This document shows, in pieces, positions 25,706 through 35,087 of a stretch of DNA of 64,000 bases. The translations under genes and the position numbers were made by a program. The notes beneath the pieces were generated by a model. It made no database searches, was not told the origin of the DNA, and was given only the letters and a program-made list of their open reading frames with translations. Numbering within the stretch: the stretch's first letter is position 1; the number at the start of each line of letters is the position of its first letter. The DNA comes from Streptomyces sp. MUM 178J. GTDB lineage: Bacteria; Actinomycetota; Actinomycetes; Streptomycetales; Streptomycetaceae. The DNA is taken from NCBI RefSeq assembly GCF_022414575.1, contig NZ_JADWYQ010000008.1:1-64000 (forward strand). Direction: 5' to 3'.

Positions 25706-27093
25706 GCAGTGTCAGCAAGCCGTACGAGATCGTCGAGCGGGCCCTGGAGTTGTCCACGGCTGACGGCTGCGTGGTGATCGCCGATGAGCACTCCTCGGCG
25801 AATCTGCGCTGGGCGGGCAATGCGCTGACCACCAACGGCGTCACCCGCGGGCGCACCGTCACGGTCGTGGCGACCGTCGACGGGGCCGAGGGGGCAGCCT
25901 CCGGGGTCGTGTCCCGGTCGGCGGTGACCGCGGACGATCTCGAGCCGCTGGTGCGTGCCGCGGAGGCGGCCGCGCGGGCCGCCGGGCCGGCCGAGGACGC
26001 GCAGCCGCTGGTTGCGGGTGTGCCGGCGGCTCCGGACTTCACCGACGCGCCCGCCGAGACGTCGTCCGGCGTGTTCGCGGACTTCGCTCCCGCGCTGGGT
26101 GAGGCGTTCGCCCGGGCACGGGCGGGCGGCCGTGAGCTGTACGGGTTCGCCAACCACGAGCTGACCTCGACCTATCTGGGCACCTCGACGGGCATCCGGC
26201 TGCGGCACGACCAGCCCAACGGCACGCTGGAGCTGAACGGCAAGAGCCCGGACCGCACCCGTTCCGCGTGGGCGGGCCGTGCCACACGGGACTTCAAGGA
26301 CGTGGACCCGATCGCGCTGGACGCGGAGCTGGGTGAGCGGCTCGGCTGGGCCGAGCGGCGTGTGGAGCTGCCCGCCGGGCGGTACGAGACGCTGCTGCCG
26401 CCGACCGCTGTGGCCGATCTGCTGATCTACCAGTTCTGGTCGTCGTCGGCCCGTGACGCGGCGGAGGGCCGTACCGTCTTCTCGAAGGCCGGCGGAGGCA
26501 CCCGGGTCGGCGAGACCCTGTCCGAGCTGCCGCTCACCCTGCGCAGCGATCCGCACGAGCCGGGTCTGGAGTCCGCGCCGTTCGTGGTCGCGCATGCGTC
26601 GGGGGACGACTCGTCGGTCTTTGACAACGGTCTGCCGCTGACGGCGACCGACTGGATCCGGGACGGCGAGCTGTCGCACTTGATCACCACCCGGCACAGC
26701 GCGGGGCTGACCGGGCTGCCGGTGACTCCGGCCGTCGGCAATCTGGTGCTGGACGGCGGCGGCGAGCGGTCGCTGGCGGAGATGGCCGCCGGCACGGAGC
26801 GGGGACTGCTGCTGACCTGCCTGTGGTACATCCGCGAGGTCGATCCGGCGACGCTGCTGCTGACCGGGTTGACCAGGGACGGCGTCTACCTCGTCGAGAA
26901 CGGCGAGGTGGTCGGGGAGGTCAACAACTTCCGCTTCAACGAGTCGCCGGTGGATCTGCTGTCGCGGGCCGCGGAGGCCGGACGGAGCGAGAAGACGCTG
27001 CCGCGGGAGTGGGGCGACTACTTCACCCGGGCGGCGATGCCCGCGCTGCGGGTGCCGGACTTCAATATGAGCTCCGTCAGCCAGGGGGTCTGA
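25702..27093 (+). CDS. tldE: TldE/PmbA metallopeptidase-partner subunit
   Basis: Non-catalytic partner of TldD (463 residues), lacking the HExxxH zinc site. N-terminal [20 protein letters not shown], then the PmbA-type middle with [20 protein letters not shown] and the C-terminal [15 protein letters not shown], also typical of the TldD/PmbA fold. AGGAGG (25689-25694) precedes the ATG by 7 nt. The start overlaps the stop of the third repeat ORF; without the array it would probably overlap tldD itself. Confidence 0.93.
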   Translation: MSSVSKPYEIVERALELSTADGCVVIADEHSSANLRWAGNALTTNGVTRGRTVTVVATVDGAEGAASGVVSRSAVTADDLEPLVRAAEAAARAAGPAEDAQPLVAGVPAAPDFTDAPAETSSGVFADFAPALGEAFARARAGGRELYGFANHELTSTYLGTSTGIRLRHDQPNGTLELNGKSPDRTRSAWAGRATRDFKDVDPIALDAELGERLGWAERRVELPAGRYETLLPPTAVADLLIYQFWSSSARDAAEGRTVFSKAGGGTRVGETLSELPLTLRSDPHEPGLESAPFVVAHASGDDSSVFDNGLPLTATDWIRDGELSHLITTRHSAGLTGLPVTPAVGNLVLDGGGERSLAEMAAGTERGLLLTCLWYIREVDPATLLLTGLTRDGVYLVENGEVVGEVNNFRFNESPVDLLSRAAEAGRSEKTLPREWGDYFTRAAMPALRVPDFNMSSVSQGV

Positions 27094-27188
27094 GCCTTGC
27101 AGAGCCCCCCATAGACTGGGCTCGGATCCACGCACACCTGATGTGGTCCACCACTGCGGCAGACATCACTCCGAGGAGACCGAGAACC

Positions 27189-28460
27189 GTGACGGACATC
27201 GTCGACGAGCTGAAGTGGCGCGGGCTGTTCGCCCAGTCCACTGACGAGGACGCTTTGCGCAAGGCGCTCGCGGACGGTCCCGTCACGTTCTATTGCGGGT
27301 TCGACCCGACGGCGGCGAGCCTGCATGTCGGGCATCTGGTGCAGGTGCTCACCGTCCGCCGGCTCCAGCAGGCCGGGCACAAGCCGCTGGCGCTGGTGGG
27401 CGGGGCGACCGGGCAGATCGGCGACCCGCGGCCGACGGCGGAGCGGACGCTGAACGACCCGGAGACCGTCGCGAACTGGGTGACGAGGCTGCGGGCCCAG
27501 ATCGAGCCCTTTCTGTCCTTCGAGGGCGAGAACGCCGCGGTCATGGTCAACAACCTGGACTGGACCGCGGGGCTGTCCGCGATCGCGTTCCTGCGGGACA
27601 TCGGCAAGCACTTCCGGGTCAACAAGATGCTCGCCAAGGACTCCGTCGCCCGCCGTCTGGAGTCCGAACAGGGCATCAGCTACACGGAGTTCAGCTACCA
27701 GATCCTGCAGGGCATGGACTTCCTGGAGCTGTACCGGCGCTACGGCTGCACGCTGCAGCAGGGCGGCAGCGACCAGTGGGGCAACCTCACGGCCGGGCTG
27801 GACCTGATCCACCGCCTGGAGCCGCATGCGGAGGTGCACGCGCTGGCGACGCCGCTGATGACGAAGTCGGACGGCACCAAGTTCGGCAAGACCGAGGGCG
27901 GCGCGGTCTGGCTGGACCCGGAGATGACCACTCCGTACGCGTTCTACCAGTTCTGGCTGAACGTGGACGACCGGGACATTTCCCCCTACATGCGGATCCT
28001 CAGCTTCAAGAGCCGAGAGGAGCTCGAGGAGCTGGAGAAGCAGACGGCGGAGCGTCCGCAGGCGCGGGCCGCACAGCGTGCGCTGGCCGAGGAGCTGACG
28101 ACGCTGGTGCACGGGGCAGACCAGTGCGCGGCCGTCATCGCCGCGTCCAAGGCGCTGTTCGGGCAGGGCGAGCTGGGCGGGCTCAACGAGGCGACGCTGA
28201 CGGCGGCGCTTTCGGAGGTGCCGCACGCCCGGGTGCCCGAGCTGGCCCCGGTCGTGGACCTGTTCGCGGAGGTCGGCCTGGTGCCGAGCAAGTCCGCCGC
28301 GCGCCGCACCGTCAAGGAGGGCGGTGCGTATGTGAACAACGTCAAGATCACCGGCGAGGACGCGGTGCCTGCGCAGGAGGACCTCCTCCACGGCCGCTGG
28401 CTGGTGCTCCGCCGCGGCAAGAAGAACCTGGCGGCCGTCGAGGTGGCCCCGGAGGGCTGA
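27189..28460 (+). CDS. tyrS: Tyrosyl-tRNA synthetase
   Basis: Class I aminoacyl-tRNA synthetase, charges tRNA-Tyr. 423 residues: HIGH-type motif HVGHL near residue 46, tyrosine-binding [21 protein letters not shown], and the KMSKS equivalent KFGKT. The C-terminal S4-like RNA-binding domain contains [23 protein letters not shown] start with GAGGAGA about 10 nt upstream. The 95-bp gap after tldE shows no T-box. Followed by a perfect 20-bp stem terminator. Confidence 0.97.
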   Translation: MTDIVDELKWRGLFAQSTDEDALRKALADGPVTFYCGFDPTAASLHVGHLVQVLTVRRLQQAGHKPLALVGGATGQIGDPRPTAERTLNDPETVANWVTRLRAQIEPFLSFEGENAAVMVNNLDWTAGLSAIAFLRDIGKHFRVNKMLAKDSVARRLESEQGISYTEFSYQILQGMDFLELYRRYGCTLQQGGSDQWGNLTAGLDLIHRLEPHAEVHALATPLMTKSDGTKFGKTEGGAVWLDPEMTTPYAFYQFWLNVDDRDISPYMRILSFKSREELEELEKQTAERPQARAAQRALAEELTTLVHGADQCAAVIAASKALFGQGELGGLNEATLTAALSEVPHARVPELAPVVDLFAEVGLVPSKSAARRTVKEGGAYVNNVKITGEDAVPAQEDLLHGRWLVLRRGKKNLAAVEVAPEG

Positions 28461-28500
28461 CCCGTGCTGACGGACGCGAACCGCCCCTGACAGGCGGGAG

Positions 28501-28550
28501 CGGCTGACGGCGGCCGGACGGATTGAGGCCCGTCCGGCCGCCGTCAGCCG
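28501..28550. terminator. Very strong bidirectional terminator
   Basis: Perfect 20-bp stem (28501-28520 with 28531-28550) and a 10-nt loop, between convergent tyrS and the GlsB-type gene. The longest perfect stem in the window. Confidence 0.93.
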
Positions 28551-28586
28551 TTCAGCCGTGCTGCCCCGCGGTGCTCCGGCCACCGT

Positions 28587-28862
28587 TCAGACTCTCTCCC
28601 TGTGGCCGCGGACCGCCGTGTACGCCATGTCGCCCAGCAGGACGATCACGATCGCGGCGCCGAGCTGCAGCGCATGGCGGCCCCAGTCGACACCGCGGGT
28701 CTCGTCGATGCCGAGGCCCATGGCGATCCAGTTGCCGACGACGGCGCCGGCCATGCCGAAGAGGGTCGTCAGCCACAGCGGGCTGTGCTGCTTGCCGGGG
28801 ATGAGCGCCTTGGCGATCAGGCCCAGCACCAATCCCACGATGATCGCCCACAACCAGCCCAT
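28587..28862 (-). CDS. GlsB/YeaQ/YmgE-family small membrane protein
   Basis: 91 residues with three hydrophobic segments and Gly-rich helices (WLWAIIVGLVLGLIAKALIP, LTTLFGMAGAVVGNWIAM, LQLGAAIVIVLLGDMAY), typical of the transglycosylase-associated/GlsB stress family. GGGAGG stands 6 nt before the ATG. In some bacteria GlsB occurs with Asp23/Gls24 genes; here the Asp23 cluster is about 19 kb away. Exact function unknown. Confidence 0.88.
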   Translation of the reverse strand: MGWLWAIIVGLVLGLIAKALIPGKQHSPLWLTTLFGMAGAVVGNWIAMGLGIDETRGVDWGRHALQLGAAIVIVLLGDMAYTAVRGHRERV

Positions 28863-29140
28863 GGCCGCCTCCCTGCACCGCCGCCGGGTGTCGCGCTCCG
28901 CGCGAGCACTACGGAGGTCAGTCTCGGATGGTCCGCCGAACAGCGCATGCCGGGCACGCCGTCTGCAGTACGGCGTTCGCCGCGGTTGCGCAGCGCGGAC
29001 GGTCGGCGGGGGCCCGGACCCGGTCTCCTGACCGTGGAGGCCCGGGCGTACGGTGGACACGACGGGCCCCCGCAGCGTATACGGCGGGACCCTGGAGCGG
29101 CCGGGGAACGGCCGGGCGGGAAGGCGGGTGGTGGAACGTG

Positions 29141-29569
29141 ATGCGGAAGCAGGGCGGAGCGCAGGTCTTCCGGATCACAGGGGCCCGGCAGGGGCTCGCC
29201 GAGGATGTGCGCGGCCGTCAGCGGCGCTATGTGATCTCCATGTCGGTGCGCACCGTGTCGGTGGTCCTGGCGGCGGCTCTGTGGAATGTGGAGCGCCATG
29301 TGGCGATCGTGGCGTTGGTGGTCGGGGCGCTGCTGCCGTATATCGCGGTGGTGATCGCCAATGCGGGCCGGGAGAGCACGCCCTCCCTGCCGTCGAGCTT
29401 TGCCGCCGCTCCGCCGCGGCCGGTGCTGGGCCCGCCCGAACGGGCGGAACCGGACGACGGGGCGGACGGCGCCGACGGCCGGGAGTCTGCCTCGGACGGC
29501 GCGGACGCCCCTGCCGGGCCTGCGGCGGAGCAGCGGGAGCGCACCGCCCCCGGTGGCGGGCGGAGCTGA
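29141..29569 (+). CDS. DUF3099-domain membrane protein
   Basis: 142 residues: QVFRITGARQGLAEDVRGRQ, then two adjacent helices (SVRTVSVVLAAALW and VAIVALVVGALLPYIAVVIA), as in DUF3099 actinobacterial proteins, and a long acidic low-complexity tail (about 85-142). Function unknown. The frame is open upstream; ATG 29141 (or the GTG before it) is close to a GGTGG site. Divergent from the GlsB-type gene. Confidence 0.82.
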   Translation: MRKQGGAQVFRITGARQGLAEDVRGRQRRYVISMSVRTVSVVLAAALWNVERHVAIVALVVGALLPYIAVVIANAGRESTPSLPSSFAAAPPRPVLGPPERAEPDDGADGADGRESASDGADAPAGPAAEQRERTAPGGGRS

Positions 29570-29709
29570 CCAGTACCGGCCCCGGTGTATGTTGCGGGGC
29601 TGCAAAGCTCGGGAAAAGCTCAGATCAATCATGACGTTCCGGTGCACCGCACCCCGTTCCCCGTGACATACTTCCTACGCGCTCCGCATCCCCCGTCGGA
29701 GCGACAGAC

Positions 29710-29747
29710 CGACGCCGGGCAGCTCCCCCCGTGGCTGCTCGGCGTCG
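29710..29747 (+). other. Strong hairpin in the leader of the small zinc-finger-like gene
   Basis: 14-bp arms CGACGCCGGGCAGC and GCTGCTCGGCGTCG (one G.T pair) with a 10-nt loop, ending 26 nt before the GTG at 29774. It could be the terminator of DUF3099, an attenuator or translational control; no T-run follows. Confidence 0.55.
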
Positions 29748-29773
29748 TTCATGTGCGACATCTGGACACCACA

Positions 29774-30013
29774 GTGACTGACGAGACACCGATCTGCTCC
29801 GCGAAGGGCTGCCGCGCGGCCGCCGTGTGGGTGCTGGCCTGGAACAACCCCAAGCTGCACACCCCCGAGCGGCGCAAGACCTGGCTGGCCTGTGAAGAGC
29901 ACCGGGAACATCTGTCCCAGTTCCTCGGTTTGCGCGGCTTCCTCAAGGACGTGGTGACCCTGGCGGAGTGGCGCCAGCGGGAGCAGGGCTCCGACTCAGC
30001 CGCCGATCGCTGA
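29774..30013 (+). CDS. Small conserved Cys-containing protein
   Basis: 79 residues with three Cys (CSAKGCRAAA, then TWLACEEHREHL) and His residues nearby, suggesting a small metal-binding or zinc-ribbon-like fold; also WVLAWNNPKLHTPERRKTW. Known to me only as a Streptomyces conserved hypothetical. GTG 29774 chosen because the family N-terminus is TDETPICSAKGC; the frame extends upstream through the hairpin without coding character. Its 3' end overlaps moaA (convergent) by 18 nt. Confidence 0.75.
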   Translation: MTDETPICSAKGCRAAAVWVLAWNNPKLHTPERRKTWLACEEHREHLSQFLGLRGFLKDVVTLAEWRQREQGSDSAADR

Positions 30014-30985
30014 CATCGGACGCTGTGGCTGCAGAAACGCCGGGTCGTCCAGTCCGGAACCGGCCTTCTTGCCCCACATCGCCTGCTTCCATATCGCGGC
30101 GACCTCCTCGTCCGGGGCGTCCGAACGCAGTGCGGCCCGCAGATCCGTCTCCTCACGGGCGAACAGGCAGGTGCGGACCTGGCCGTCGGCGGTGAGCCGG
30201 GTGCGGTCGCAGGCCCGGCAGAACGGGCGGGTGACGGAGGCGATGACGCCCACCCGGTGCGGTCCGCCGTCAACGACCCAGCGCTCGGCGGGGGCGGAGC
30301 CCCGCTCGTCGTCGCCCTCGGGGGCGAGGGTGAAGCGGGTGCGCAGGGACGTCAGGATGTCACCGGCGGTGATCATTCCGTCGCGCTTCCAGCCGTGCTG
30401 GGCGTCGAGCGGCATCTGCTCGATGAAGCGCAGCTCGTAGTCGTGCTCCATGGCCCAGGCCAGCAGGTCGGGGGCTTCGTCGTCATTGAACCCGGGCATC
30501 AGCACCGCGTTGACCTTGACGGGGGTGAGACCGGCGGCACGGGCCGCGGCGAGGCCTTTCAGGACGTCCTGGTGCCGGTCACGGCGAGTGAGGGTCTTGA
30601 AGACATCGGGACGCAGGGTGTCCAGGGAGATATTCACCCGGTCGAGGCCGGCGGTCTTGAGCGCCTCGGCCGTGCGGTGCAGCCCGATGCCGTTGGTGGT
30701 CAGGGACATCGTGGGGCGGGGCTCGAGGGCGGCGCACCGCTCCACGATCCCGACGAGGCCCGGCCGCAGCAGCGGCTCACCTCCGGTGAAGCGGACTTCG
30801 GTCACACCGAGGTCGGTGACGGCGATGCCGATCAGCCGGACGATCTCGTCGTCGGTGAGCAGGTCCGGCTTGGCCAGCCACTGCAGGCCCTCCTCGGGCA
30901 TGCAGTAGGTGCAGCGCAGATTGCACCGGTCGGTGAGTGAGACCCGCAGGTCGGTGGCCACTCGGCCATAAGTGTCGATGAGCAC
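29996..30985 (-). CDS. moaA: GTP 3',8-cyclase MoaA
   Basis: Radical-SAM enzyme catalysing the first step of molybdenum-cofactor synthesis from GTP. 329 residues; SAM cluster CNLRCTYC with Cys21, Cys25 and Cys28, GGEPLLRP, and a second C-terminal 4Fe-4S cluster around PFCRACDRTRL and VRTCLF. The terminal residue pair is SAIGG, in keeping with the conserved GG tail of MoaA. No other moa gene is adjacent. The 187-bp upstream region holds a large inverted repeat nearer the transporter gene. Confidence 0.96.
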   Translation of the reverse strand: MLIDTYGRVATDLRVSLTDRCNLRCTYCMPEEGLQWLAKPDLLTDDEIVRLIGIAVTDLGVTEVRFTGGEPLLRPGLVGIVERCAALEPRPTMSLTTNGIGLHRTAEALKTAGLDRVNISLDTLRPDVFKTLTRRDRHQDVLKGLAAARAAGLTPVKVNAVLMPGFNDDEAPDLLAWAMEHDYELRFIEQMPLDAQHGWKRDGMITAGDILTSLRTRFTLAPEGDDERGSAPAERWVVDGGPHRVGVIASVTRPFCRACDRTRLTADGQVRTCLFAREETDLRAALRSDAPDEEVAAIWKQAMWGKKAGSGLDDPAFLQPQRPMSAIGG

Positions 30986-31088
30986 GGCAGGCCCCCTCCC
31001 GGACGGTGTTCCCCCGGATGGCGATCAGGACTCTTTTGAGCCTACGGCACACCTGTGACAACCAAGTGGCGCAATTCTCACGATGAGC

Positions 31089-31141
31089 GGCATGGCCCTG
31101 TCGTAGATCCCTACGACGGGTGTCTGCGACAGGGCCGTGCC
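31089..31141 (-). terminator. Two-part terminator hairpin after the acetate symporter gene
   Basis: Outer 15-bp stem GGCATGGCCCTGTCG / CGACAGGGCCGTGCC (one G.T pair) enclosing a small inner stem TCGTAG / CTACGA that shares bases with it, so two alternative folds are possible. It lies about 32 bp beyond the symporter stop and 104 bp before moaA. Confidence 0.7.
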
Positions 31142-31172
31142 GGCGCGTCGGCACTCGCATCGGTGAGGCGCC

Positions 31173-32828
31173 TCAGTGGGCTCCGATGCCCGTGAGGGAC
31201 TTGACTTCCAGCTCCGCGTACTTGCCCGTGTCCGGTTCGTCCTTGGACAGCAGGGACCCGAGCCAGCCGAGCAGGAAGCCCAGCGGGATCGAGATGATGC
31301 CGGGGTTCGACAGCGGGAACCAGGCGAAGTCGGCGTCCGGGAACATCGAGGACGCCTTGCCGGAGACGACCGGCGAGAACAGCACCAGGGTCACGGAGGC
31401 GGTCAGGCCGCCGTAGATCGACCAGAGCGCTCCCCGGGTGGTGAACCTCTTCCAGAAGAGGCTGTAGAGGATGGTGGGCAGATTGGCGGAGGCCGCGACC
31501 GCGAAGGCGAGGGCGACCAGGCCGGCGACGTTCAGATCGCGGGCCATGGCTCCCAGCGCGATGGAGACGACCCCGATGAAGACGGTCGCCCAGCGGGCCG
31601 CACGGACCTCCTCCTTCTCATCGGCCTGTCCCTTGCGGATCACGTTGGCGTAGATGTCGTGCGCGAAGGACGAGGAGGAGGCGAGGGTGAGGCCGGCGAC
31701 CACGGCGAGGATGGTGGCGAAGGCGACCGCCGAGATCACGGCGAGCAGGATCGCGCCGCCTGCCGAGTCGACCCCGCCGACGTGCAGGGCGAGCAGCGGG
31801 GCCGCGGTGTTGCCCGCCGGGTTGGACGCCTTGATCTCCTCGGGACCGACGAGCGCCGCGGCGCCGAAGCCGAGGGCGATGGTCATCAGGTAGAAGGCGC
31901 CGATGATGCCGATGGCCCAGTTGACGGATTTCCGGGCGGCCTGGGCGGTGGGCACGGTGTAGAAGCGGATGAGGATGTGCGGCAGGCCCGCGGTGCCCAG
32001 GACGAGGGCGATGCCCAGGGAGAGGAAGTCCAGCTTCGTCATGCCGTCCACGCCGTACTTCAGGCCCGGCTCCAGGAACTGCGCGCCCCGGCCGCTGCGT
32101 TCGGCGGCGGTGCCGAGCAGCTGGGAGACGTTGAAGTCGAACTTCCACAGCACCAGGAAGGTGATGAGAAGGGTGCCCGCGATGAGCAGGACGGCCTTGA
32201 CCATCTGCACCCAGGTGGTGCCCTTCATTCCACCGATGGTGACGTAGAGGATCATCAGTACGCCGACCAGCGCCACGATCGCGATCTTTCCGCCGTCGCT
32301 GGTGATGCCGAGCAGCAGGGAGACCAGGACGCCGGCCCCGGCCATCTGGGCGAGCAGATAGAAGATCGAGACGACGATGGTGGACGTGCCCGCGGCGGTG
32401 CGCACGGGCCGCTGGCGCATCCGGTAGGCGAGGACGTCGCCCATGGTGAATCGGCCGGAGTTGCGCAGCGGTTCCGCGACCAGCAGCAGGGCGACCAGCC
32501 AGGCGACCAGGAAGCCGATGGAGTAGAGGAAGCCGTCGTATCCGTACAGGGCGATGGCGCCGGCGATGCCGAGGAAGGACGCGGCGGACATATAGTCGCC
32601 GGAGATCGCCAGACCGTTCTGGAAGCCGGTGAACTGGCGTCCGCCGGCGTAGAAGTCGGCGGCGTCCTTGGTCTGACGGCCGGCCCAGACCGTGATGAAG
32701 AGGGTCGCGATCACAAAGGCGGCGAACAGCGAGATGATCAGACCCCGGTGCTCGGAGGTGGCGCTGGAGGCGCCCAGATGGAGCGTCGCATCGCCGGAGG
32801 CCGCCAGCTGGTGGAGCGTGTCGGTCAT
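31173..32828 (-). CDS. Cation/acetate symporter (SSS family, ActP/MctP-like)
   Basis: 551-residue sodium:solute symporter with about 13 membrane helices. Family motifs: FYAGGRQFTGFQNGLAISGD near residue 60, SAASFLGIAGAIALYGYDG, and HILIRFYTVPTAQAARKS in the core. Gene order DUF485-symporter is the standard acetate/monocarboxylate uptake operon. Start ATG overlaps the DUF485 stop as ATGA. Followed by a strong hairpin. Whether acetate or pyruvate is the main substrate cannot be told. Confidence 0.92.
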   Translation of the reverse strand: MTDTLHQLAASGDATLHLGASSATSEHRGLIISLFAAFVIATLFITVWAGRQTKDAADFYAGGRQFTGFQNGLAISGDYMSAASFLGIAGAIALYGYDGFLYSIGFLVAWLVALLLVAEPLRNSGRFTMGDVLAYRMRQRPVRTAAGTSTIVVSIFYLLAQMAGAGVLVSLLLGITSDGGKIAIVALVGVLMILYVTIGGMKGTTWVQMVKAVLLIAGTLLITFLVLWKFDFNVSQLLGTAAERSGRGAQFLEPGLKYGVDGMTKLDFLSLGIALVLGTAGLPHILIRFYTVPTAQAARKSVNWAIGIIGAFYLMTIALGFGAAALVGPEEIKASNPAGNTAAPLLALHVGGVDSAGGAILLAVISAVAFATILAVVAGLTLASSSSFAHDIYANVIRKGQADEKEEVRAARWATVFIGVVSIALGAMARDLNVAGLVALAFAVAASANLPTILYSLFWKRFTTRGALWSIYGGLTASVTLVLFSPVVSGKASSMFPDADFAWFPLSNPGIISIPLGFLLGWLGSLLSKDEPDTGKYAELEVKSLTGIGAH

Positions 32829-33208
32829 GCGCCGGCCTCCATGCGGGACTCGGCCGCCATACGGGATCTGATGGCCTCGGCCTTCGGGTCAAGCTTGGCC
32901 GCGGCATGCCGCGAGTACAGCCAGGCGATCAGGAATGTGGTGGCGAACTGGGCGAGGCCGAAGACCAGGGCGACGTTGACGTTGCCGAAGACCTTGGTGC
33001 CCATGAATCCGCCGGCGTAGTTCGACAGCAGGACGTAGAGCAGGTACCAGACGGTGAAACCGACCGTCAGCGGAAAGGCGAAGGAACGGTAGGTGCGGCG
33101 CAGCTCGCCGAACTGGGCGCTCTGCTGCACCTCGACGAACGCCTCCGTCGTGGGCTGAACGGCGCCGGCGTCCGTGCCGGCTCGGGGCGGCGGTGCATCG
33201 GTGGCCAC
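32825..33208 (-). CDS. DUF485 membrane protein, partner of the symporter
   Basis: 127 residues; DUF485 region from SAQFGELRRTYRSFAFP with two helices (LTVGFTVWYLLYVLLSNYA and ALVFGLAQFATTFLIAWLYS). Such proteins nearly always precede ActP-type symporters. GTG 33208 has GAGGAGA 5-6 nt upstream; a longer frame lacks a site. Translationally coupled to the symporter by ATGA. Divergent from the subtilisin gene. Confidence 0.88.
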   Translation of the reverse strand: MATDAPPPRAGTDAGAVQPTTEAFVEVQQSAQFGELRRTYRSFAFPLTVGFTVWYLLYVLLSNYAGGFMGTKVFGNVNVALVFGLAQFATTFLIAWLYSRHAAAKLDPKAEAIRSRMAAESRMEAGA

Positions 33209-33316
33209 GGAATCTCCTCGCGACGCGGGTGCGGTGGGGACGGACAAGGGGGACCTCACGGTGGGGGTGGGGTGATGTCTCTCGTCCCCCTGTCAACGGC
33301 ACGGAGAGCGAAGAGA

Positions 33317-33349
33317 ACCGGTTCAGCACCGGCCTATTTATTACCGGTT
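33317..33349. promoter_or_regulatory. Spaced ACCGG repeats in the divergent promoter region
   Basis: ACCGG at 33317, 33328 and 33343; the outer two read ACCGGTT and are 26 bp apart, flanking an AT-rich TATTTATTA, unusual for this window. Possible operator or promoter for the DUF485-symporter operon and/or the subtilisin gene. Confidence 0.35.
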
Positions 33350-33462
33350 TCCGCCGTAAGTCATTGATGCGCGGGCATGATCGGCGATAGCTTCCTTCGT
33401 CATGTACCCGCCCATTCGCACAGGGGTGTCTGGGCGGTTCTGACCGATGATGTGGAGAACCC

Positions 33463-34998
33463 ATGGCTCATCTGGGATCCAGGCGGCGGCGCGCACTCGC
33501 GCTCCCCGTCGGCCTGGCGCTCACGGCCTCACTCGGCTTCCTCCCCACCAGCGCGGCGACCGCCGCCCCGGTGGACGAGACATCGCCCGCGGCGGTGTCG
33601 ACCTCCGGCGAGAAACTGTCGTACGTCGTGAACGTGAAGCGCGGATACGGCGTGGCCAAGTCCGTGAAGAAGGCGATATCCAAGGCCGGCGGAACGGTGG
33701 TGTACGCCTACGACCAGATCGGCGTCATCGTCGTCCACTCGCAGAACCCGGACTTCGCCGAGACGATCCGCAAGACCAGGGGGGTCGAGTCGGCGGGCGC
33801 CACGCGCACCGCGCCGCTGGAGTCCGCGGGGGACACGGCCATCGAGGCCGAGCAGCCGCTGAGCGCGCAGGAGGCCGAGGAGGCGGCGGCGAAGGCCGAG
33901 GACGGCCAGGACCCGCTGGAGCCCCTGCAGTGGGACCTGCCCGCCATCAAGGCGGACCAGGCGCACAAGAAGACGCTGGGCAGCAGCAGGGTGACGGTCG
34001 CCGTCATCGACACCGGCGTGGACGACACCCACCCCGACCTGGCGCCCAACTTCGACCGCAAGGCTTCCGTGAGCTGTGTCGGCGGGGTGCCGAACACGGC
34101 CGACGGCGCCTGGCGTCCGGGCCCCGACGAGTCCGACCACGGCACCCATGTCGCGGGCACGATCGCCGCCGCGAAGAACGACTACGGCATCACGGGCGTC
34201 GCCCCGGGTGTGAAGGTCTCCGGCATCAAGGTCTCCCAGCCGGACGGCTTCTTCTACACGGAGGCCGTGGTCTGCGGCTTCGTCTGGGCCGCCGAACACG
34301 GCGTTGACGTCACCAACAACAGCTACTACACCGACCCGTGGCTGTTCAACTGCAAGAACGACGAGGACCAGAAGGCCCTGGTCGAGGCGGTCTCCCGGGC
34401 CGCGCGGTACGCCGAGCGCAAGGGCGCGGTGAATGTCGCGGCGGCCGGCAACTCCCGTATGGACCTGGCGGCCGACGAGCTGACCGACACCACCAGCCCC
34501 AACGACACCACCCCGACCGAGCGGATCATCAACCCGCGAGAGTGCCTGGACATCCCGACCCAGATCCCGGGGGTCGTGACGGTGTCCGCGCTGGGTGCGA
34601 AGGACCTCAAGGCGTCGTACTCCAACTACGGCAACGGCGTCATCGACATCTCCGCTCCGGGCGGCGACCGGACCCAGTACCAGCCGCCGGAGGCCCCGGC
34701 CACCAACGGTCTGATCCTGTCCACGCTGCCGGGCGGCGGCTTCGGCTACAAGGCCGGTACGTCGATGGCCTCGCCGCATGTCGCGGGCGTCGCGGCGCTG
34801 ATCAAGTCGAAGCACCCGTATGCCACTCCGGGGATCGTGAAGACGCTGCTGTCGCTCCAGGCGGACGACAAGGCGTGCACCAACCCGTACGACATCAACG
34901 CCGACGGCACGGTCGACGCGGTGTGCGAGGGCGGCACGTTCAAGAACGGCTTCTACGGCTCCGGCATCGTGGACGCGCTGGACGCGGTGCGCTGGTAG
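33463..34998 (+). CDS. Secreted subtilisin-family (S8) serine protease
   Basis: 511-residue extracellular protease. Signal peptide RRRRALALPVGLALTASLGF with cleavage near ATA-AP (about 35), an I9-type propeptide (SYVVNVKRGYGVAKSVKKAI), then the catalytic domain: Asp183 in AVIDTGVDDTHPDL, His226 in DHGTHVAGT, Asn in AAAGNSRMDL, Ser434 in GTSMASPHVAG. Two Cys pairs near the end may form disulfides. The C-terminus NGFYGSGIVDALDAVRW is typical of Streptomyces S8 proteases. Followed by a GC hairpin. Confidence 0.95.
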   Translation: MAHLGSRRRRALALPVGLALTASLGFLPTSAATAAPVDETSPAAVSTSGEKLSYVVNVKRGYGVAKSVKKAISKAGGTVVYAYDQIGVIVVHSQNPDFAETIRKTRGVESAGATRTAPLESAGDTAIEAEQPLSAQEAEEAAAKAEDGQDPLEPLQWDLPAIKADQAHKKTLGSSRVTVAVIDTGVDDTHPDLAPNFDRKASVSCVGGVPNTADGAWRPGPDESDHGTHVAGTIAAAKNDYGITGVAPGVKVSGIKVSQPDGFFYTEAVVCGFVWAAEHGVDVTNNSYYTDPWLFNCKNDEDQKALVEAVSRAARYAERKGAVNVAAAGNSRMDLAADELTDTTSPNDTTPTERIINPRECLDIPTQIPGVVTVSALGAKDLKASYSNYGNGVIDISAPGGDRTQYQPPEAPATNGLILSTLPGGGFGYKAGTSMASPHVAGVAALIKSKHPYATPGIVKTLLSLQADDKACTNPYDINADGTVDAVCEGGTFKNGFYGSGIVDALDAVRW

Positions 34999-35020
34999 CA
35001 CCCCGTCAGGGCAGGGGGGC

Positions 35021-35039
35021 GGGCGCGGGGTTCGCGCCC
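35021..35039 (+). terminator. Terminator-like hairpin after the subtilisin gene
   Basis: GGGCGCG / CGCGCCC stem with a 5-nt loop, within a longer GC-rich imperfect dyad, 22 nt past the stop codon. Confidence 0.55.
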
Positions 35040-35087
35040 GGCCCTCCTTCCGTATGCCGGAGTGGCACCGGGTGCCATAGTGCGTGC

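Larger units (their letters stand above)
25351..25707 (+). repeat. 110-bp tandem repeat, three full copies plus a partial fourth
   Basis: Units start at 25351, 25461 and 25571, with 27 bp of a fourth from 25681. Copies 2 and 3 are identical; the first differs at a few positions near the tldD stop. Each unit holds the tldD 3' end, a perfect 9-bp hairpin (CGCCGGGGG/CCCCCGGCG, e.g. 25393-25415), an AGGAGG and a start codon. The array converts the tldD-tldE junction into a chain of overlapping start/stop pairs. Confidence 0.97.

Noticed and set aside
25351..25707. CRISPR array
   Set aside because: Units of 110 bp follow without spacers, and they are made of the gene junction; no cas genes.
27094..27188. 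T-box leader of tyrS
   Set aside because: Only 95 bp between genes and no T-box motif or terminator/antiterminator pair.
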